Source: Haloarcula laminariae (GTDB taxonomy: Archaea > Halobacteriota > Halobacteria > Halobacteriales > Haloarculaceae). Taken from it: a DNA stretch of 64,000 bases. The DNA lies in NCBI RefSeq assembly GCF_025457605.1, contig NZ_JAMZFY010000001.1:434001-498000 (forward strand), read 5' to 3'. Below, in pieces: positions 8,577-17,366 of this stretch. Position 1 is the stretch's first letter; every line of letters starts with the position of its first letter. Made by a program: the position numbers and the translations under genes. A model generated the notes under the pieces. That model worked only from the letters and a program-made list of their open reading frames with translations. It was not told the DNA's origin and searched no databases.

Positions 8577-9893
8577 CTATCCGTCCTCCTCGACGACCTC
8601 GATACCGCGGTTGTTCACCGCCGAGGCGTCAAGCCCGACCTCCTCCAGGAACTTCTTGTACTCGCGTTCGCACTGCTCGGCGTCCTTCTGCCGGTCGCTG
8701 GCGCGGTCACACAGCGCGACGAGGTCCTCGGGCACGTCGTTGCTGTAGACGATCCAGTGGTTGATGAGGTCCGAGAGCCGCCGGATGGGCGAGGTGAAGT
8801 GGCCGTATATCTCGAAGTTCAGCGCGTGGTGGCCGCCGAACGGGTCGTTCATGTACTTCGCCCGGGGCATCACCTTCATCACGGCCCACTGGATTTTGTC
8901 GAGCTGCCGCCCGGGGGCGTCCTCCAGCGTCGCGTTGACGGCCTTGCGCGGGTCATCCCAGGCCGAGCCCGGAATCGAGACGCCGTCGAGCTCCTGAATC
9001 TCGACCAGGGCCTCGTCCCACTCGTCGGGGCTGGGCTGGGGGTGGACCCGGTACATCGCCTCGACCCCACGGTTCCACATCAGTTCGTGGGTGACCGCCT
9101 TGTTCGCTTTCAGCATGCACTCCTCGATGATGGTGTGGGCGCGGTCGCGGGCCGGGTTCAGGACGAGCGACCCCTCCTCCTTGCGCTGTTCGTGCATCCG
9201 GTCGGCCAGCTGCCAGACGAGCTCGGTCTTCTCGGCGAGGTCCACGCTGGCGTCTTCGAGCAGGTCGTCGGCGCTGTCCGGGTCGTCGAGGATGCGCTCG
9301 GCCTCCGTGTACGTGAGCCGGGCGTCGCTCTCGATGACGGACTTGTAGATGTCTATCTCCTCGTAGCCGAGGTTCTCCTTGTCGAGGTGCATCTCGACGG
9401 TGTGGGCGAGCCGCTCCTCGTTTGGCACCAGCGAGCAGACCGTCTCGGCGAGGACGGGCGGCAGCATGTGGATGGTGTAGTCCGGGAGGTAGACGGTGTT
9501 GCCCCGCTCGACCGCCTCTTCCCACATCGCCGTCTCCGGGTTGACGTAGTGGGTCACGTCGGCGATGTGGACCCAGAGGACGTACTCGTCGTCGCGCTCC
9601 TCGATAGAGATGGCGTCGTCGAAGTCCTGGGCGTCGATGGGGTCGGTCGTCCAGGTCGTCATCTCCCGGAGGTCCTCGCGCTCGTCAATCTCGTCCCGTA
9701 TCTCGGCCCGGACGTCCTGTGTCCGCTCTTCGGCCTCGTCGAGCACTTCGGGCGGGAACTCGTCGCGGATGCCGAACTTCTCGAACAGCTCCTCGCGCTT
9801 GTTCGCGAGGTGGCGGGCCATCTCCTCGTCGATTTCCACGGGACCTTGCCCCTCGGCGGTGCCGGCCGCCGACTGGGCGTCCTCGGTAGTCAT
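8577..9893 (-). CDS. rnr: RNB-domain exoribonuclease (RNase R/II-like)
   Basis: 438 residues. The catalytic RNB signature DPIDAQDFDDAISIEE, with its cluster of metal-binding Asp residues, lies near residue 75-90, and the HYVNPETAMWEEAVERG and LSDLINHW motifs follow. It lacks the cold-shock and S1 domains of bacterial RNase R, being essentially an RNB core with a short helical N-terminus. It would degrade RNA 3' to 5' in the cytoplasm. The ATG at 9893 was chosen because the 35 upstream codons are unlike the family. Confidence 0.88.
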   Translation of the reverse strand: MTTEDAQSAAGTAEGQGPVEIDEEMARHLANKREELFEKFGIRDEFPPEVLDEAEERTQDVRAEIRDEIDEREDLREMTTWTTDPIDAQDFDDAISIEERDDEYVLWVHIADVTHYVNPETAMWEEAVERGNTVYLPDYTIHMLPPVLAETVCSLVPNEERLAHTVEMHLDKENLGYEEIDIYKSVIESDARLTYTEAERILDDPDSADDLLEDASVDLAEKTELVWQLADRMHEQRKEEGSLVLNPARDRAHTIIEECMLKANKAVTHELMWNRGVEAMYRVHPQPSPDEWDEALVEIQELDGVSIPGSAWDDPRKAVNATLEDAPGRQLDKIQWAVMKVMPRAKYMNDPFGGHHALNFEIYGHFTSPIRRLSDLINHWIVYSNDVPEDLVALCDRASDRQKDAEQCEREYKKFLEEVGLDASAVNNRGIEVVEEDG

Positions 9894-9983
9894 GCCCCCG
9901 GCTACGCCCACGCCGTAGTTAGGGCTGTCGGGGTGACCACCCGCAGATAGAAATGGCGGCCGCCCATATATCAATTCAGAACA

Positions 9984-10556
9984 ATGTCTGCCCGTCACCG
10001 AACGTCGTCACCGAGCCGACAGACCGAGGACACCCTCCGCGTCCCGTCGCGCTCACGGCTGCTCCGGTCCGTCGCACGGGGCTGTGTCGGGGGGTTCGCC
10101 GCCACGGTCGCCATGACCGTCTATCGCATCCCGGGGTTCAAGGCCCTGCCACCGACGGCCGAGTTCTGGGCGCGCTACGTCGGCGGCGGCGACACGGAGG
10201 AGTACTTCCTCCCGGGACTCTTCTTGCACCTCCTCTACGGGGTCGTTGGCGGCGCGGTCTACGGGCTGGTCGCGAGTTTCGTCGACGTGTCCGACCCCGT
10301 CGCGCGGGAACGGCTGGGTATCCTGGGCGGGCTCGGGTACGCGCTCGCTCTCTCGGTATTTGGCTCCCGGGTCGTCTTCGTCCGCCTTCTCGGGCGGGAA
10401 CTCCAGCCCGAAGACGCGCTGGTGTTTCACGTCGGCCACGCCGTCTACGGAGCGACGCTGGGGACGTTCGTCGCCACGAGCGAGTCCGCCGGCGACGTCT
10501 ACCGCGAGAGCAGACGGACGCGACCGGACACGGCGACCCAGCGGGCGTCGGAGTAG
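9984..10556 (+). CDS. Conserved haloarchaeal membrane protein
   Basis: 190 residues. The N-terminal 30 are polar, then about four membrane segments follow (around residues 33-50, 78-98, 112-130, 147-165), with conserved-looking polar bits YRIPGFKALPPTAEFW and HVGHAVYGATLG. No catalytic motif is recognised and the function is unknown. An AT-rich patch (CATATATCAATT) lies 10-20 bases before the start. Divergent from the RNB gene. Confidence 0.6.
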   Translation: MSARHRTSSPSRQTEDTLRVPSRSRLLRSVARGCVGGFAATVAMTVYRIPGFKALPPTAEFWARYVGGGDTEEYFLPGLFLHLLYGVVGGAVYGLVASFVDVSDPVARERLGILGGLGYALALSVFGSRVVFVRLLGRELQPEDALVFHVGHAVYGATLGTFVATSESAGDVYRESRRTRPDTATQRASE

Positions 10557-10737
10557 CTGAACCGCTCAAACTAACGCCGCGCCGCACCCGATGGCCCGAC
10601 GAGGGACGAAGCCCCGTCGGCCGGAATCGCGACGACCGGACAGCAGACCCGACTGGCCGCTCGTCCCGACCTGCCGGCGGGAAGAAACTGACGTGGGCGA
10701 TGGGGCCCCTATCTCTCCGAACGGAAAGCCGACGGTC

Positions 10738-10926
10738 TCAACAGCTGCCGCCGGCACCGCAGACGTCGCCGTACTGAACCCCCGTCTCCTCGCTGATGGC
10801 CTCGTTGCACTGCAGCAGTACCGTCTGGAACTCGGCGGGGGACGCGTCGGACTCCATCGCGGCCAGTTCCTCGCCGAGCGCTTCCGCGGCCGCCAGCACG
10901 TCTTCCTCGGAGGCGCTCAACAGCAC
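10738..10926 (-). CDS. Small Cys-tailed protein of the arsenic locus (HcsS-like)
   Basis: 62 residues from a GTG at 10926, overlapping the end of the preceding HcsL-like gene by 10 bases. It is helical and acidic, ending in a Cys-rich tail (VCGAGGSC). I believe NCBI names such partners of haloarchaeal ArsA halo-CC-star proteins, but unlike its neighbour this one ends GGSC rather than Cys-Cys. The terminal cysteines could bind As(III)/Sb(III) or a metal and pass it to ArsA; this is inference from context. Confidence 0.55.
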   Translation of the reverse strand: MLLSASEEDVLAAAEALGEELAAMESDASPAEFQTVLLQCNEAISEETGVQYGDVCGAGGSC

Positions 10927-11282
10927 CCACCTCCCGTCGACTGGGCGAACTCACGGCCGATCTGCTCGCTTATCACGTCGTTCGTCTCCTGGAGGAGTTC
11001 GACCAGCGCTTCCTGTGCCTCGCGGTGGCGCTGAATCGTCTCGTTGTCGTCCATCTCCGACTGGAGCTCCTGGAGTTCGCTCATGAGCGACTGGTCGAAG
11101 TCGCGCTGCATCCGCTGTTGCTTTTCCTGGAACTCCCGGAGCAGCGCCGACGCCTCCGAGTCCTCGTCGAGCGCCTCGCTGGCGTCGACGAACTCCCGAT
11201 AGATCTCCGAGTCGGTCAGCGTCTCCATGAACGTCCGGAGCTGCTCCTCGACGTCTTCCTCGCTGGCCTGGAGTCCGCTCAT
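10917..11282 (-). CDS. hcsL: YlbF-like protein ending in Cys-Cys (halo-CC-star, HcsL-like)
   Basis: 121 residues, almost all helical, resembling the YlbF/YmcA fold (motifs SEIYREFVDASEAL, FQEKQQRMQ, ISEQIGREF). It terminates GGGCC directly before the stop. The ATG overlaps the arsA stop by 4 bases, so it is translationally coupled to arsA. Known: YlbF-family proteins in bacteria act as RNA-processing cofactors, and a haloarchaeal subset with a C-terminal Cys pair accompanies ArsA. Inferred: a thiol-based metalloid carrier or sensor for the ATPase. Confidence 0.65.
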   Translation of the reverse strand: MSGLQASEEDVEEQLRTFMETLTDSEIYREFVDASEALDEDSEASALLREFQEKQQRMQRDFDQSLMSELQELQSEMDDNETIQRHREAQEALVELLQETNDVISEQIGREFAQSTGGGCC

Positions 11283-13201
11283 GAGATAACCACCTCCTCG
11301 TCCCGCTTCAGCTCCGCGAGACCGGTTATCTCCTCGCCGAACGCGCTGAGTTCGTCGAGCCCGACCGGCTCGTCCCGGCGCAGCGGCGCGCACATCATCG
11401 GCGTCTCGAAGCGGTCCTTGATCTCGGTGAGGTACTTCTCCTGCTGGGCTCGGCGATTGGCGAAGAAGGCGTTGTCGCCGTACTCCTCGGGCAGCAGGTA
11501 GTTCGCGACGACGAAGGCCGTCTCGATGCCGACCTGGTCCCTGAGGTCCTCGGCCGCGCGATAGGCCTCCATCATCGGCGTGTATTCGGGGTACATGACG
11601 AACGCGAAGGAACTGCGCTCGGGGTCCTGCATCGTCTCGATGACCTCGTCGTACTGGTCGCCCTTCGCCGGCGCGGCCCCCTTCGTCAGCGACCCGAGGT
11701 CCATGAACCCCTTCCAGTCGGAGGGCAGCTCCAGCAACCTGAGCGTGTGGCCCGTCGGGGCCGTGTCGAAGACGACGACGTCGTAGCCGTCCTCCCCGAA
11801 GTAGCTCACGAACTTCTCCAGGGCGGCCATCTCCTCGGCACACGGGGACTCCAGCTCCTCCTCGACGTTGGCGATGGCGGCCTCGACGTCGATTTGGGTG
11901 TCCTCTTTGTCCTCGTACATCTCCCGGACGTGGCCCAGGACCTGCTCGCGGTACTCTTCGAGGGCCCGCTCCTGGTCGATGCGGGCCGCGTGGAGGTTCT
12001 CTTGGCTCACCGACGTGGGGTCGTGGCCGACCGGTTCGCCGAAGATGTCCTCCAGGTGTGCTGCGGGGTCGGTCGTCACGACGAGCGTCTCGTAGCCCGC
12101 CTCGGCGAGTTTCGTCGCCGAGGTCGCGGCGACGGTGCTCTTGCCGACGCCGCCTTTCCCGGTGAAAAACAGGTATCGGGTGTCGTCGCCGGGCGTCAAC
12201 TGCTCTGTGACCGACTCGGGGTCGGCAAGCGCCTCGACGTCGACCGACTGGTCGGTGTCGACGTCGGTGGCCGAGCCGACCTCGACGGTCGCCTCCTCGC
12301 CGTCGTAGATGACGCCGCCGACGTCCGACAGCAGGTCGAGGCCGGCGATTTCGCCGGGCTGGAGCGGATAGGTCGCCGTCGCGTCGGCGTCGAACTCCGT
12401 TCCGGCCCGCTCGATGACCGCCTGCTCGTCCTCGCGTTTCCCCTCGAAGAAGGGGTCCTCACAGACCGATTCCGGGAGGTAGCCGTTGACGACGAGCAGC
12501 TGCGACTCGATGCCCAGCTCGCCCAGGTCCGACGCGCTGCGTTCGATTTCGTCGAGCGAGGAGTCCTCGGGCTTGCCGACGAAGGCGAAGGTCGTCTGCG
12601 CGTCGTCCTGTAAGGTGTCGATTGCCCGCTCGTACTGGGCCTTCTTGTCCTCCATGGAGGCCGCGGGGCCGATACAGGTCGACCCGCCCTTCTCCAGTTC
12701 GGCGTTCCAGTCCGACGGCAGCTCCATCAGCCGGATGGTGTGGCCGGTCGGGGCGGTGTCGAAGACGACCACGTCGTACTCCGGGCTGTCCATGAAGTCG
12801 ACGAAGTTGTCGAAGGCCGCTATCTCCTCGACGCACGGGCTGTTGAGCTGCTCCTCGACGGTCTCGAGCTGTTCGTCGTCGAGCAGCTCCCGCATCGGCT
12901 CGATGGTCTCCTGGCGGTACTCCTCGGCGGCCTGGTCGGGGTCGATTTCGATGGCCGAGAGGTTGTCGATGTCGGCGATTTCGGTCACCTCGTGGCCGAT
13001 GTCCTGCTCGAAGATGTCCGAGAGGTTCGGCGCGGGGTCGGTCGTCACCAGCAGCGTCTCGTAGTCGTTGTCGGCCAGCCACGTCGCCGTGGCACAGCTG
13101 ACGGTGCTCTTGCCGACGCCGCCCTTCCCGCTGAAGAAGACGAACTCGGTGTCCTCGGAGCTCGGCTCGACTATCTCTCTGGCTCCGGTTTGCGTACTCA
13201 T
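11279..13201 (-). CDS. arsA: ArsA family arsenite-translocating ATPase, tandem-duplicated
   Basis: 640 residues made of two homologous halves. Each has a GKGGVGKST deviant Walker A (residues 25-33 and about 350), a DTAPTGHT motif and a switch region. The full-length two-domain form matches bacterial ArsA that powers ArsB, rather than single-domain Get3. Cys residues occur in the equivalent ESPCAEE/NSPCVEE positions of both halves, where metalloid-site cysteines sit in the family. It lies 3 bp after arsD. No ArsB or Acr3 pump gene is in the window, so its membrane partner must be encoded elsewhere or it has another role. Confidence 0.92.
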   Translation of the reverse strand: MSTQTGAREIVEPSSEDTEFVFFSGKGGVGKSTVSCATATWLADNDYETLLVTTDPAPNLSDIFEQDIGHEVTEIADIDNLSAIEIDPDQAAEEYRQETIEPMRELLDDEQLETVEEQLNSPCVEEIAAFDNFVDFMDSPEYDVVVFDTAPTGHTIRLMELPSDWNAELEKGGSTCIGPAASMEDKKAQYERAIDTLQDDAQTTFAFVGKPEDSSLDEIERSASDLGELGIESQLLVVNGYLPESVCEDPFFEGKREDEQAVIERAGTEFDADATATYPLQPGEIAGLDLLSDVGGVIYDGEEATVEVGSATDVDTDQSVDVEALADPESVTEQLTPGDDTRYLFFTGKGGVGKSTVAATSATKLAEAGYETLVVTTDPAAHLEDIFGEPVGHDPTSVSQENLHAARIDQERALEEYREQVLGHVREMYEDKEDTQIDVEAAIANVEEELESPCAEEMAALEKFVSYFGEDGYDVVVFDTAPTGHTLRLLELPSDWKGFMDLGSLTKGAAPAKGDQYDEVIETMQDPERSSFAFVMYPEYTPMMEAYRAAEDLRDQVGIETAFVVANYLLPEEYGDNAFFANRRAQQEKYLTEIKDRFETPMMCAPLRRDEPVGLDELSAFGEEITGLAELKRDEEVVIS

Positions 13202-13204
13202 GTA

Positions 13205-13534
13205 TTAGGCTTCCTGTGCGGTCGTCCGCGCCTCGCTTAGCTCGCTGGCGAGCTCGTCGTAGCCGAGATACTCCGATTTCGCGACGATGTCGCCGTCGAC
13301 AACGGTGATCGGGAGTACCGACGGGCCGTCCTCCTGGACCATGTCGTAGATCCGCTGGGTGTTCAGGAACTGGTCGATGTTGTGTTGCATGTTCGCTCGC
13401 GTTACCTCCACGTCGAACTCGTCTTCGAGCTGGTCCAGCGCGGCGCTGACCTCGACGAGTTCGTCGTCCGGGTCCGGTCCGCAGACGCCGGTGGAACAAC
13501 ACATCGCTTCTTCGTACAGGGTGAGTTCAGTCAT
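13205..13534 (-). CDS. arsD: ArsD arsenic metallochaperone
   Basis: 109 residues, thioredoxin-like fold. Cys12, Cys13 and Cys18 (CCSTGVC) occupy the same positions as the metalloid-binding triad of E. coli ArsD, which delivers As(III) to ArsA. It leads the arsD-arsA-hcsL-hcsS operon, divergent from arsR-arsC across 407 bp. Confidence 0.92.
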   Translation of the reverse strand: MTELTLYEEAMCCSTGVCGPDPDDELVEVSAALDQLEDEFDVEVTRANMQHNIDQFLNTQRIYDMVQEDGPSVLPITVVDGDIVAKSEYLGYDELASELSEARTTAQEA

Positions 13535-13941
13535 GGTTTCGTAGATCCGTTCAATCGAACGCCCGATACGTCCGGATTACTGCTCCGCGCTTTCGCCACC
13601 GTCCTGCCAATCTCAATTCAGTGTTCGTTCATATGTACTTCAACGCTTCGGTCAGCCGACGAAGCTGTCGGTCGCCCACGACTCGTCGTCGGGACTCACG
13701 CCGTCCGTTACCGGGGGGATAGACGCGACTCCGAGCGCTTGAGCGCTCCTATCAGGATAGTATTGCCCGCTCTCCCATCGATACCGAGCGTTCCCGTCGT
13801 ATCGAGTAACGCCGTCGGACTACAACACGGGATTCAATAACTGGGGATATTTGAGGAAGTGCTAAATCATTGGCCGCTCCACCGCTCGTTCCACTGAATC
13901 CGCTGCGCAACACTTACTTTACCACTCACTCAACTATTCGT
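13535..13941. promoter_or_regulatory. Divergent arsD/arsR control region
   Basis: 407 bp without a convincing gene. A 5-bp inverted repeat, CGTTC-AATC-GAACG, lies at 13548-13561, just upstream of arsD. A weak TATA-like stretch (CTTACTTTACC, about 13912) sits 25 bases before arsR. A self-complementary GAGCGC/GCGCTC cluster lies near 13733-13748. ArsR most likely acts here, but I cannot point to a confirmed operator. Confidence 0.4.
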
Positions 13942-14331
13942 ATGTCATCGACCGAGCGGCTACAGCGGTATCTCTCCGACGAACGAGGCGGCTGTGGGGA
14001 CGAGGAAGTGGCCCAGCGGCTCGCCGAACTGGAAGAACTCGACGCGGCCGCGGGCGGGCCCGACCTTGACGCGGACGTGGGCGTGCTGTCCGCGCTGGCA
14101 AACGAGACGCGGTACAAGATTGTCCGTATCCTGCACGTCGCCGACGGGGAACTCTGTGTCTGTGAGTTCTCGCCGCTGTTGGACGTCAGCGACAGCGCCA
14201 TCAGCCACGCGCTCTCCCAGCTCACCGACGCCGGGTTGTTGACCCGACGAAAGGACGGGAAGTGGCGGAAGTACCGGACGACCGCCCGGGCGAACGCGCT
14301 GCTCGTCGCACTCGACGGCTCCCGACGCTGA
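13942..14331 (+). CDS. arsR: ArsR-family arsenite-responsive repressor
   Basis: 129 residues. The winged helix spans about 45-115, with the metalloid-binding motif ELCVCEF in helix 3 (the classic ArsR motif is ELCVCDL), followed by ISHALSQL in the recognition helix. Starts at the ATG at 13942 with a possible TATA 25-30 bases upstream. As(III) binding to the two cysteines should release DNA. It leads the arsR-arsC transcript (77-bp gap) and is divergent from arsD-arsA. Confidence 0.92.
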   Translation: MSSTERLQRYLSDERGGCGDEEVAQRLAELEELDAAAGGPDLDADVGVLSALANETRYKIVRILHVADGELCVCEFSPLLDVSDSAISHALSQLTDAGLLTRRKDGKWRKYRTTARANALLVALDGSRR

Positions 14332-14408
14332 GCGAGTTATATAGAAATATAGCGGCCAACATAGGCCACATACGAGAACTCATCACTGACACGCCGAATA
14401 GAGCAGCT

Positions 14409-14837
14409 ATGTCTGCCGACTCGAAAACCACGTTCGGATTCGTCTGTGTACAGAACGCCGGCCGGAGCCAGATGTCGACGGCCTTCGCCGAGCGCGAACG
14501 GGAGCGGCGCGGTCTCGAAGACAGCGTCGAGATACTCACCGGCGGCACACGGCCGGCCGACCACGTCCACGATGAGGTAATCACCGTCATGCGGGAACTC
14601 GATATCGACCTCTCGGACCGGACGCCCCGCGAGGTTTCGACCGAGGAACTCGAATCCTGTGACGTGGTCGCCACGATGGGCTGTTCGACCCTGGAACTCG
14701 ACGCGAGCAGCGTCGACGTCCGCGACTGGGCGCTGGACGACCCCGACGGGCAGGACATGGAGCGAGTCCGCGAGATTCGGGACGACATCGCCGAACGCGT
14801 CTCGGCCCTCTTCGACGAGTTCTACCCCGACAGCTGA
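14409..14837 (+). CDS. arsC: Arsenate reductase, LMW-phosphatase fold
   Basis: 142 residues. The phosphatase loop C-x5-R (Cys13-Arg19, CVQNAGR) opens the protein, and the ESCDVVATMGC segment supplies further cysteines of the thioredoxin-coupled relay. The catalytic DP motif is in DWALDDPDG. It reduces As(V) to As(III), which ArsD/ArsA would handle. The start at 14409 was chosen by family length; the frame is open upstream. Confidence 0.88.
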   Translation: MSADSKTTFGFVCVQNAGRSQMSTAFAERERERRGLEDSVEILTGGTRPADHVHDEVITVMRELDIDLSDRTPREVSTEELESCDVVATMGCSTLELDASSVDVRDWALDDPDGQDMERVREIRDDIAERVSALFDEFYPDS

Positions 14838-14880
14838 GTCACGCGCTGTAGCAGGGCAGCGTGACGGCCGCTTTTTCTCT
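14838..14880 (+). terminator. Hairpin plus T-run after arsC
   Basis: GTCACGC (14838-14844) pairs perfectly with GCGTGAC (14859-14865), with an inner CTG/CAG pairing, followed by TTTTT at 14872-14876. It begins at the base after the arsC stop. The remaining 270 bases up to 15146 hold AT-rich sequence around 14985-15020 but no gene I can support. Confidence 0.55.
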
Positions 14881-15146
14881 CTTGCAGACTCGACTGACAC
14901 CGGAGAGCGCCGCTGACAAACCGCTCTGGGGCGGTTACGTTCTACAACGGAGCACAAAGGGGGAGTACCCGGAAGCGCCTATTTTATATCGCGATATTTG
15001 ATTTACTTTATGAATAGCTGTTCGGACTGATATCGGTATGAAAACCGCTCTACCGGCGTCAAACCAGTCTTCACCCGCTCTACGGTTCACGAGAATTCTA
15101 TCGAACCACTGGACCCGCGGTCCATGGACGGCTCGGCCTCTCGGCG

Positions 15147-15419
15147 TTACTGCCGGTCGTCCGAGAGCTCGTGGAACTGCCGCAGGAAGGTCTCGCGGTC
15201 GGTCTCGCCGGCATCGGCCGCCGCCAGCGTCGCTTCCAGCCCGTCCCGCGGCTGGCGGCAGGTCTCCGTGAAACACCCCTTGCAGAGATACTCGAAGGAC
15301 TTGTCCTGTCGGTCCCAGCGGTCGCCGTGCTTGTCGTACTCGCGGGCGTCCGACCGGGCACACTCCTCCCCGCAGGCGATGCAGGTCACCGTCTCCCCGT
15401 CGTGCCGGGACCCGAACAT
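15147..15419 (-). CDS. Small zinc-finger protein, haloarchaeal
   Basis: 90 residues from the ATG at 15419. CIACGEEC and YLCKGCFTETC form a four-cysteine treble-clef or zinc-ribbon unit in the first half; the second half is helical and acidic. I recall it as a haloarchaeal DUF. No function is assigned. Divergent from the Bat-like regulator, 129 bp apart. Confidence 0.65.
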   Translation of the reverse strand: MFGSRHDGETVTCIACGEECARSDAREYDKHGDRWDRQDKSFEYLCKGCFTETCRQPRDGLEATLAAADAGETDRETFLRQFHELSDDRQ

Positions 15420-15548
15420 GGGCGATGCTATGTGGCTGACAGGATAAATCGTTTTCCGAGCGGGCAAGCGGTTCCCGGGGCGGCCACACGTTTATCAAAC
15501 TGCCAGCACTAGCCCATACATCGGCTGTTACAGGCCAGAGAGCCGACC

Positions 15549-17126
15549 ATGCAACCACCTCAGACGCTCGTTCACTCGACGCTCGACACGCTCCCTATCA
15601 ACATCGCCGTCCTCGACGACGAGGGGACGATTCTCTTTACGAACCGCGCCTGGCGGGAGTTCGCTAGCGCCGACGAGGGCGAGATGCGGGGGATAAACTA
15701 CTTCGGCACCACCGACGTCGACGCCGACGAGTACGCCGGCCAGGCGGTCGAGGGCATCGAGGCCGTCATCGCCGGCGAGCGGGAGCTTTTCACCCTCGAA
15801 TACCCCTGTCACTCACCCGACGAGAAACAGTGGTTCCTGATGCGCGTCGCGCCGCTGCCCCCCGAGGAGGAGGGCAGCGCCGTCGTCGCCCACATCGACA
15901 TCACACAGCGGAAGCTAGCGGAGCTGGCCGCCGAACGCCGAAGCGAGAAGCTCAGGGCCGAGCGGTCGAACCTCCAGCACCTCGTCGACCGCGTCGAGGG
16001 GCTCATCACCGCCGTGATGGACGACGTGATGAACGCGGACTCGCGGGCCGCCATCCAGGGGACGGTCGTCGACCGGCTCGCGACCGTCGACTCCTACCGG
16101 TTCGCCTGGGTCGGGGAGTTCGACCTGCGGGACGAGACGGTGCGGCCGGCGGCGTTGTCGGCCGACCGCGAGACGGAGATGGCCGTTCCGGTCGAGGCCG
16201 ACGACCCGGTCGCGCTGGCGGCGCGGACCGAGGAGATACAGGTCACCGACGACTTCGGCCCGGACCACGCCGCGCTGGCCGGCGCCGACGTCGAGAGCCT
16301 CGCGGCGGTGCCCCTGGTCGCCGGCGAGTCGCTCTACGGCGTCCTGACGGTGTACGCCGACAGCACCGACGCCTTCGACCCCCGGGAGCGACCCGTGCTG
16401 GGCGCCGTCGGGCAGGCCGTCGCCACCGCTATCGACGCCACCGAGACCAGCCGGCTGCTGACCGCCGACAACGTCACCGAACTCGAACTCCAGATTCAGG
16501 ACGAGGACGTCTTCTTCGTCTCGCTGGCCCGCGAACTGGGCTGTCGGCTGGAGTACGGCGGGAGCGTCGCCGGCGACGAGGAGACGGTGATGTTCTTCCT
16601 GGTCGAGAGCGACGACCCCTCGACGGTGTGTGCCGCCGCCGCCGACCACCCGGGGGTCAGCGCCGTCACCCACGTCTCGACCGCCGAGTCGACCGCCCTG
16701 TTCGAGTTTACCGTCTCGGACCCGCCGGTCGTCTCGCTGCTCGCCGACCGCGGGGCCGAGACGCGCGACATCGTGGTCACGCCCGAAAACGCCCGCTTTA
16801 CCGTCACGCTCCCCTCGACCACGGAGACCCGAAGCATCGTCGAACGGGTGCGGGACCACTACCCGGGGACCGACCTCCTCTCGGTCCGGGAGCGCGACGA
16901 GCCGCCGGTCTCCCGCCAGGCGTTCCTCGGCGACCTCGAGGAGCACCTGACGAACCGACAGCTCACGGCGCTCCGGAAGGGGTATCTCGGCGGGTTCTTC
17001 GACTGGCCGCGGGACGTCTCCGGGGAGGAGCTGGCCGAGTCGATGGGTATCTGTCCCTCTACTTTCCATCAGCATCTCCGGGCCGGCGAGCGGAAGCTGC
17101 TCGAAGCCATCTTCGAGACCTGGTGA
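15549..17126 (+). CDS. bat: PAS-GAF-HTH_10 regulator (bacterio-opsin activator type)
   Basis: 525 residues. The PAS domain (about 10-115) ends in the typical HIDITQRK. A short coiled segment leads to a GAF domain (about 140-300, YRFAWVGEFDL and YGVLTVYAD). A Bat-associated region spans about 310-450, and the C-terminal HTH_10 (about 465-525, LTALRKGYLGGFFDWPR then FHQHLRAGERKLL) binds DNA. Bat of Halobacterium activates bop, brp and crtB under low oxygen and light. Here the gene lies directly upstream of crtB-crtY-blh, so it is the best candidate regulator of retinal synthesis. Orthology to bat itself is not proven. Confidence 0.8.
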   Translation: MQPPQTLVHSTLDTLPINIAVLDDEGTILFTNRAWREFASADEGEMRGINYFGTTDVDADEYAGQAVEGIEAVIAGERELFTLEYPCHSPDEKQWFLMRVAPLPPEEEGSAVVAHIDITQRKLAELAAERRSEKLRAERSNLQHLVDRVEGLITAVMDDVMNADSRAAIQGTVVDRLATVDSYRFAWVGEFDLRDETVRPAALSADRETEMAVPVEADDPVALAARTEEIQVTDDFGPDHAALAGADVESLAAVPLVAGESLYGVLTVYADSTDAFDPRERPVLGAVGQAVATAIDATETSRLLTADNVTELELQIQDEDVFFVSLARELGCRLEYGGSVAGDEETVMFFLVESDDPSTVCAAAADHPGVSAVTHVSTAESTALFEFTVSDPPVVSLLADRGAETRDIVVTPENARFTVTLPSTTETRSIVERVRDHYPGTDLLSVRERDEPPVSRQAFLGDLEEHLTNRQLTALRKGYLGGFFDWPRDVSGEELAESMGICPSTFHQHLRAGERKLLEAIFETW

Positions 17127-17188
17127 CGCCATCGGCCGGACCCGACGAGCCGGCCGTCGCGGCGTTATCCGACCAGTTTGGCAGATGA

Positions 17189-17194
17189 TTTAAA
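17189..17194 (+). promoter_or_regulatory. TATA box upstream of crtB leader
   Basis: TTTAAA, about 30 bases before the ATG at 17223 and 172 bases before crtB. If used, the transcript starts at or within a few bases of 17223, giving crtB a leader of about 145 nt that is itself an open frame. Confidence 0.5.
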
Positions 17195-17222
17195 CCGCTC
17201 CTACCCCACTATCGAACATACG

Positions 17223-17366
17223 ATGCGTCACCTGGGTCCGACGAGCGAACCGCGGTCATCCTCTCTGCCGGCGGCCCGTCCACGCTCGTCTCCGCGCCCC
17301 GCCCGCGCCTCGGGGCGGCGTGTGAGCCGCGGAGCGCCGAACAACCAGCCAATCCTGTCGAGATAA
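17223..17366 (+). CDS. Possible leader peptide overlapping crtB start
   Basis: A 47-codon frame rich in Arg, Ser and Pro that begins about 30 bases after the TTTAAA box. It fills the whole leader, and its TAA stop shares one base with the crtB ATG (TAATG). The composition (basic) is unlike normal haloarchaeal proteins, so the product may not matter. The arrangement would allow termination-reinitiation control of crtB. It could equally be a chance open frame in GC-rich DNA. Confidence 0.3.
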   Translation: MRHLGPTSEPRSSSLPAARPRSSPRPARASGRRVSRGAPNNQPILSR

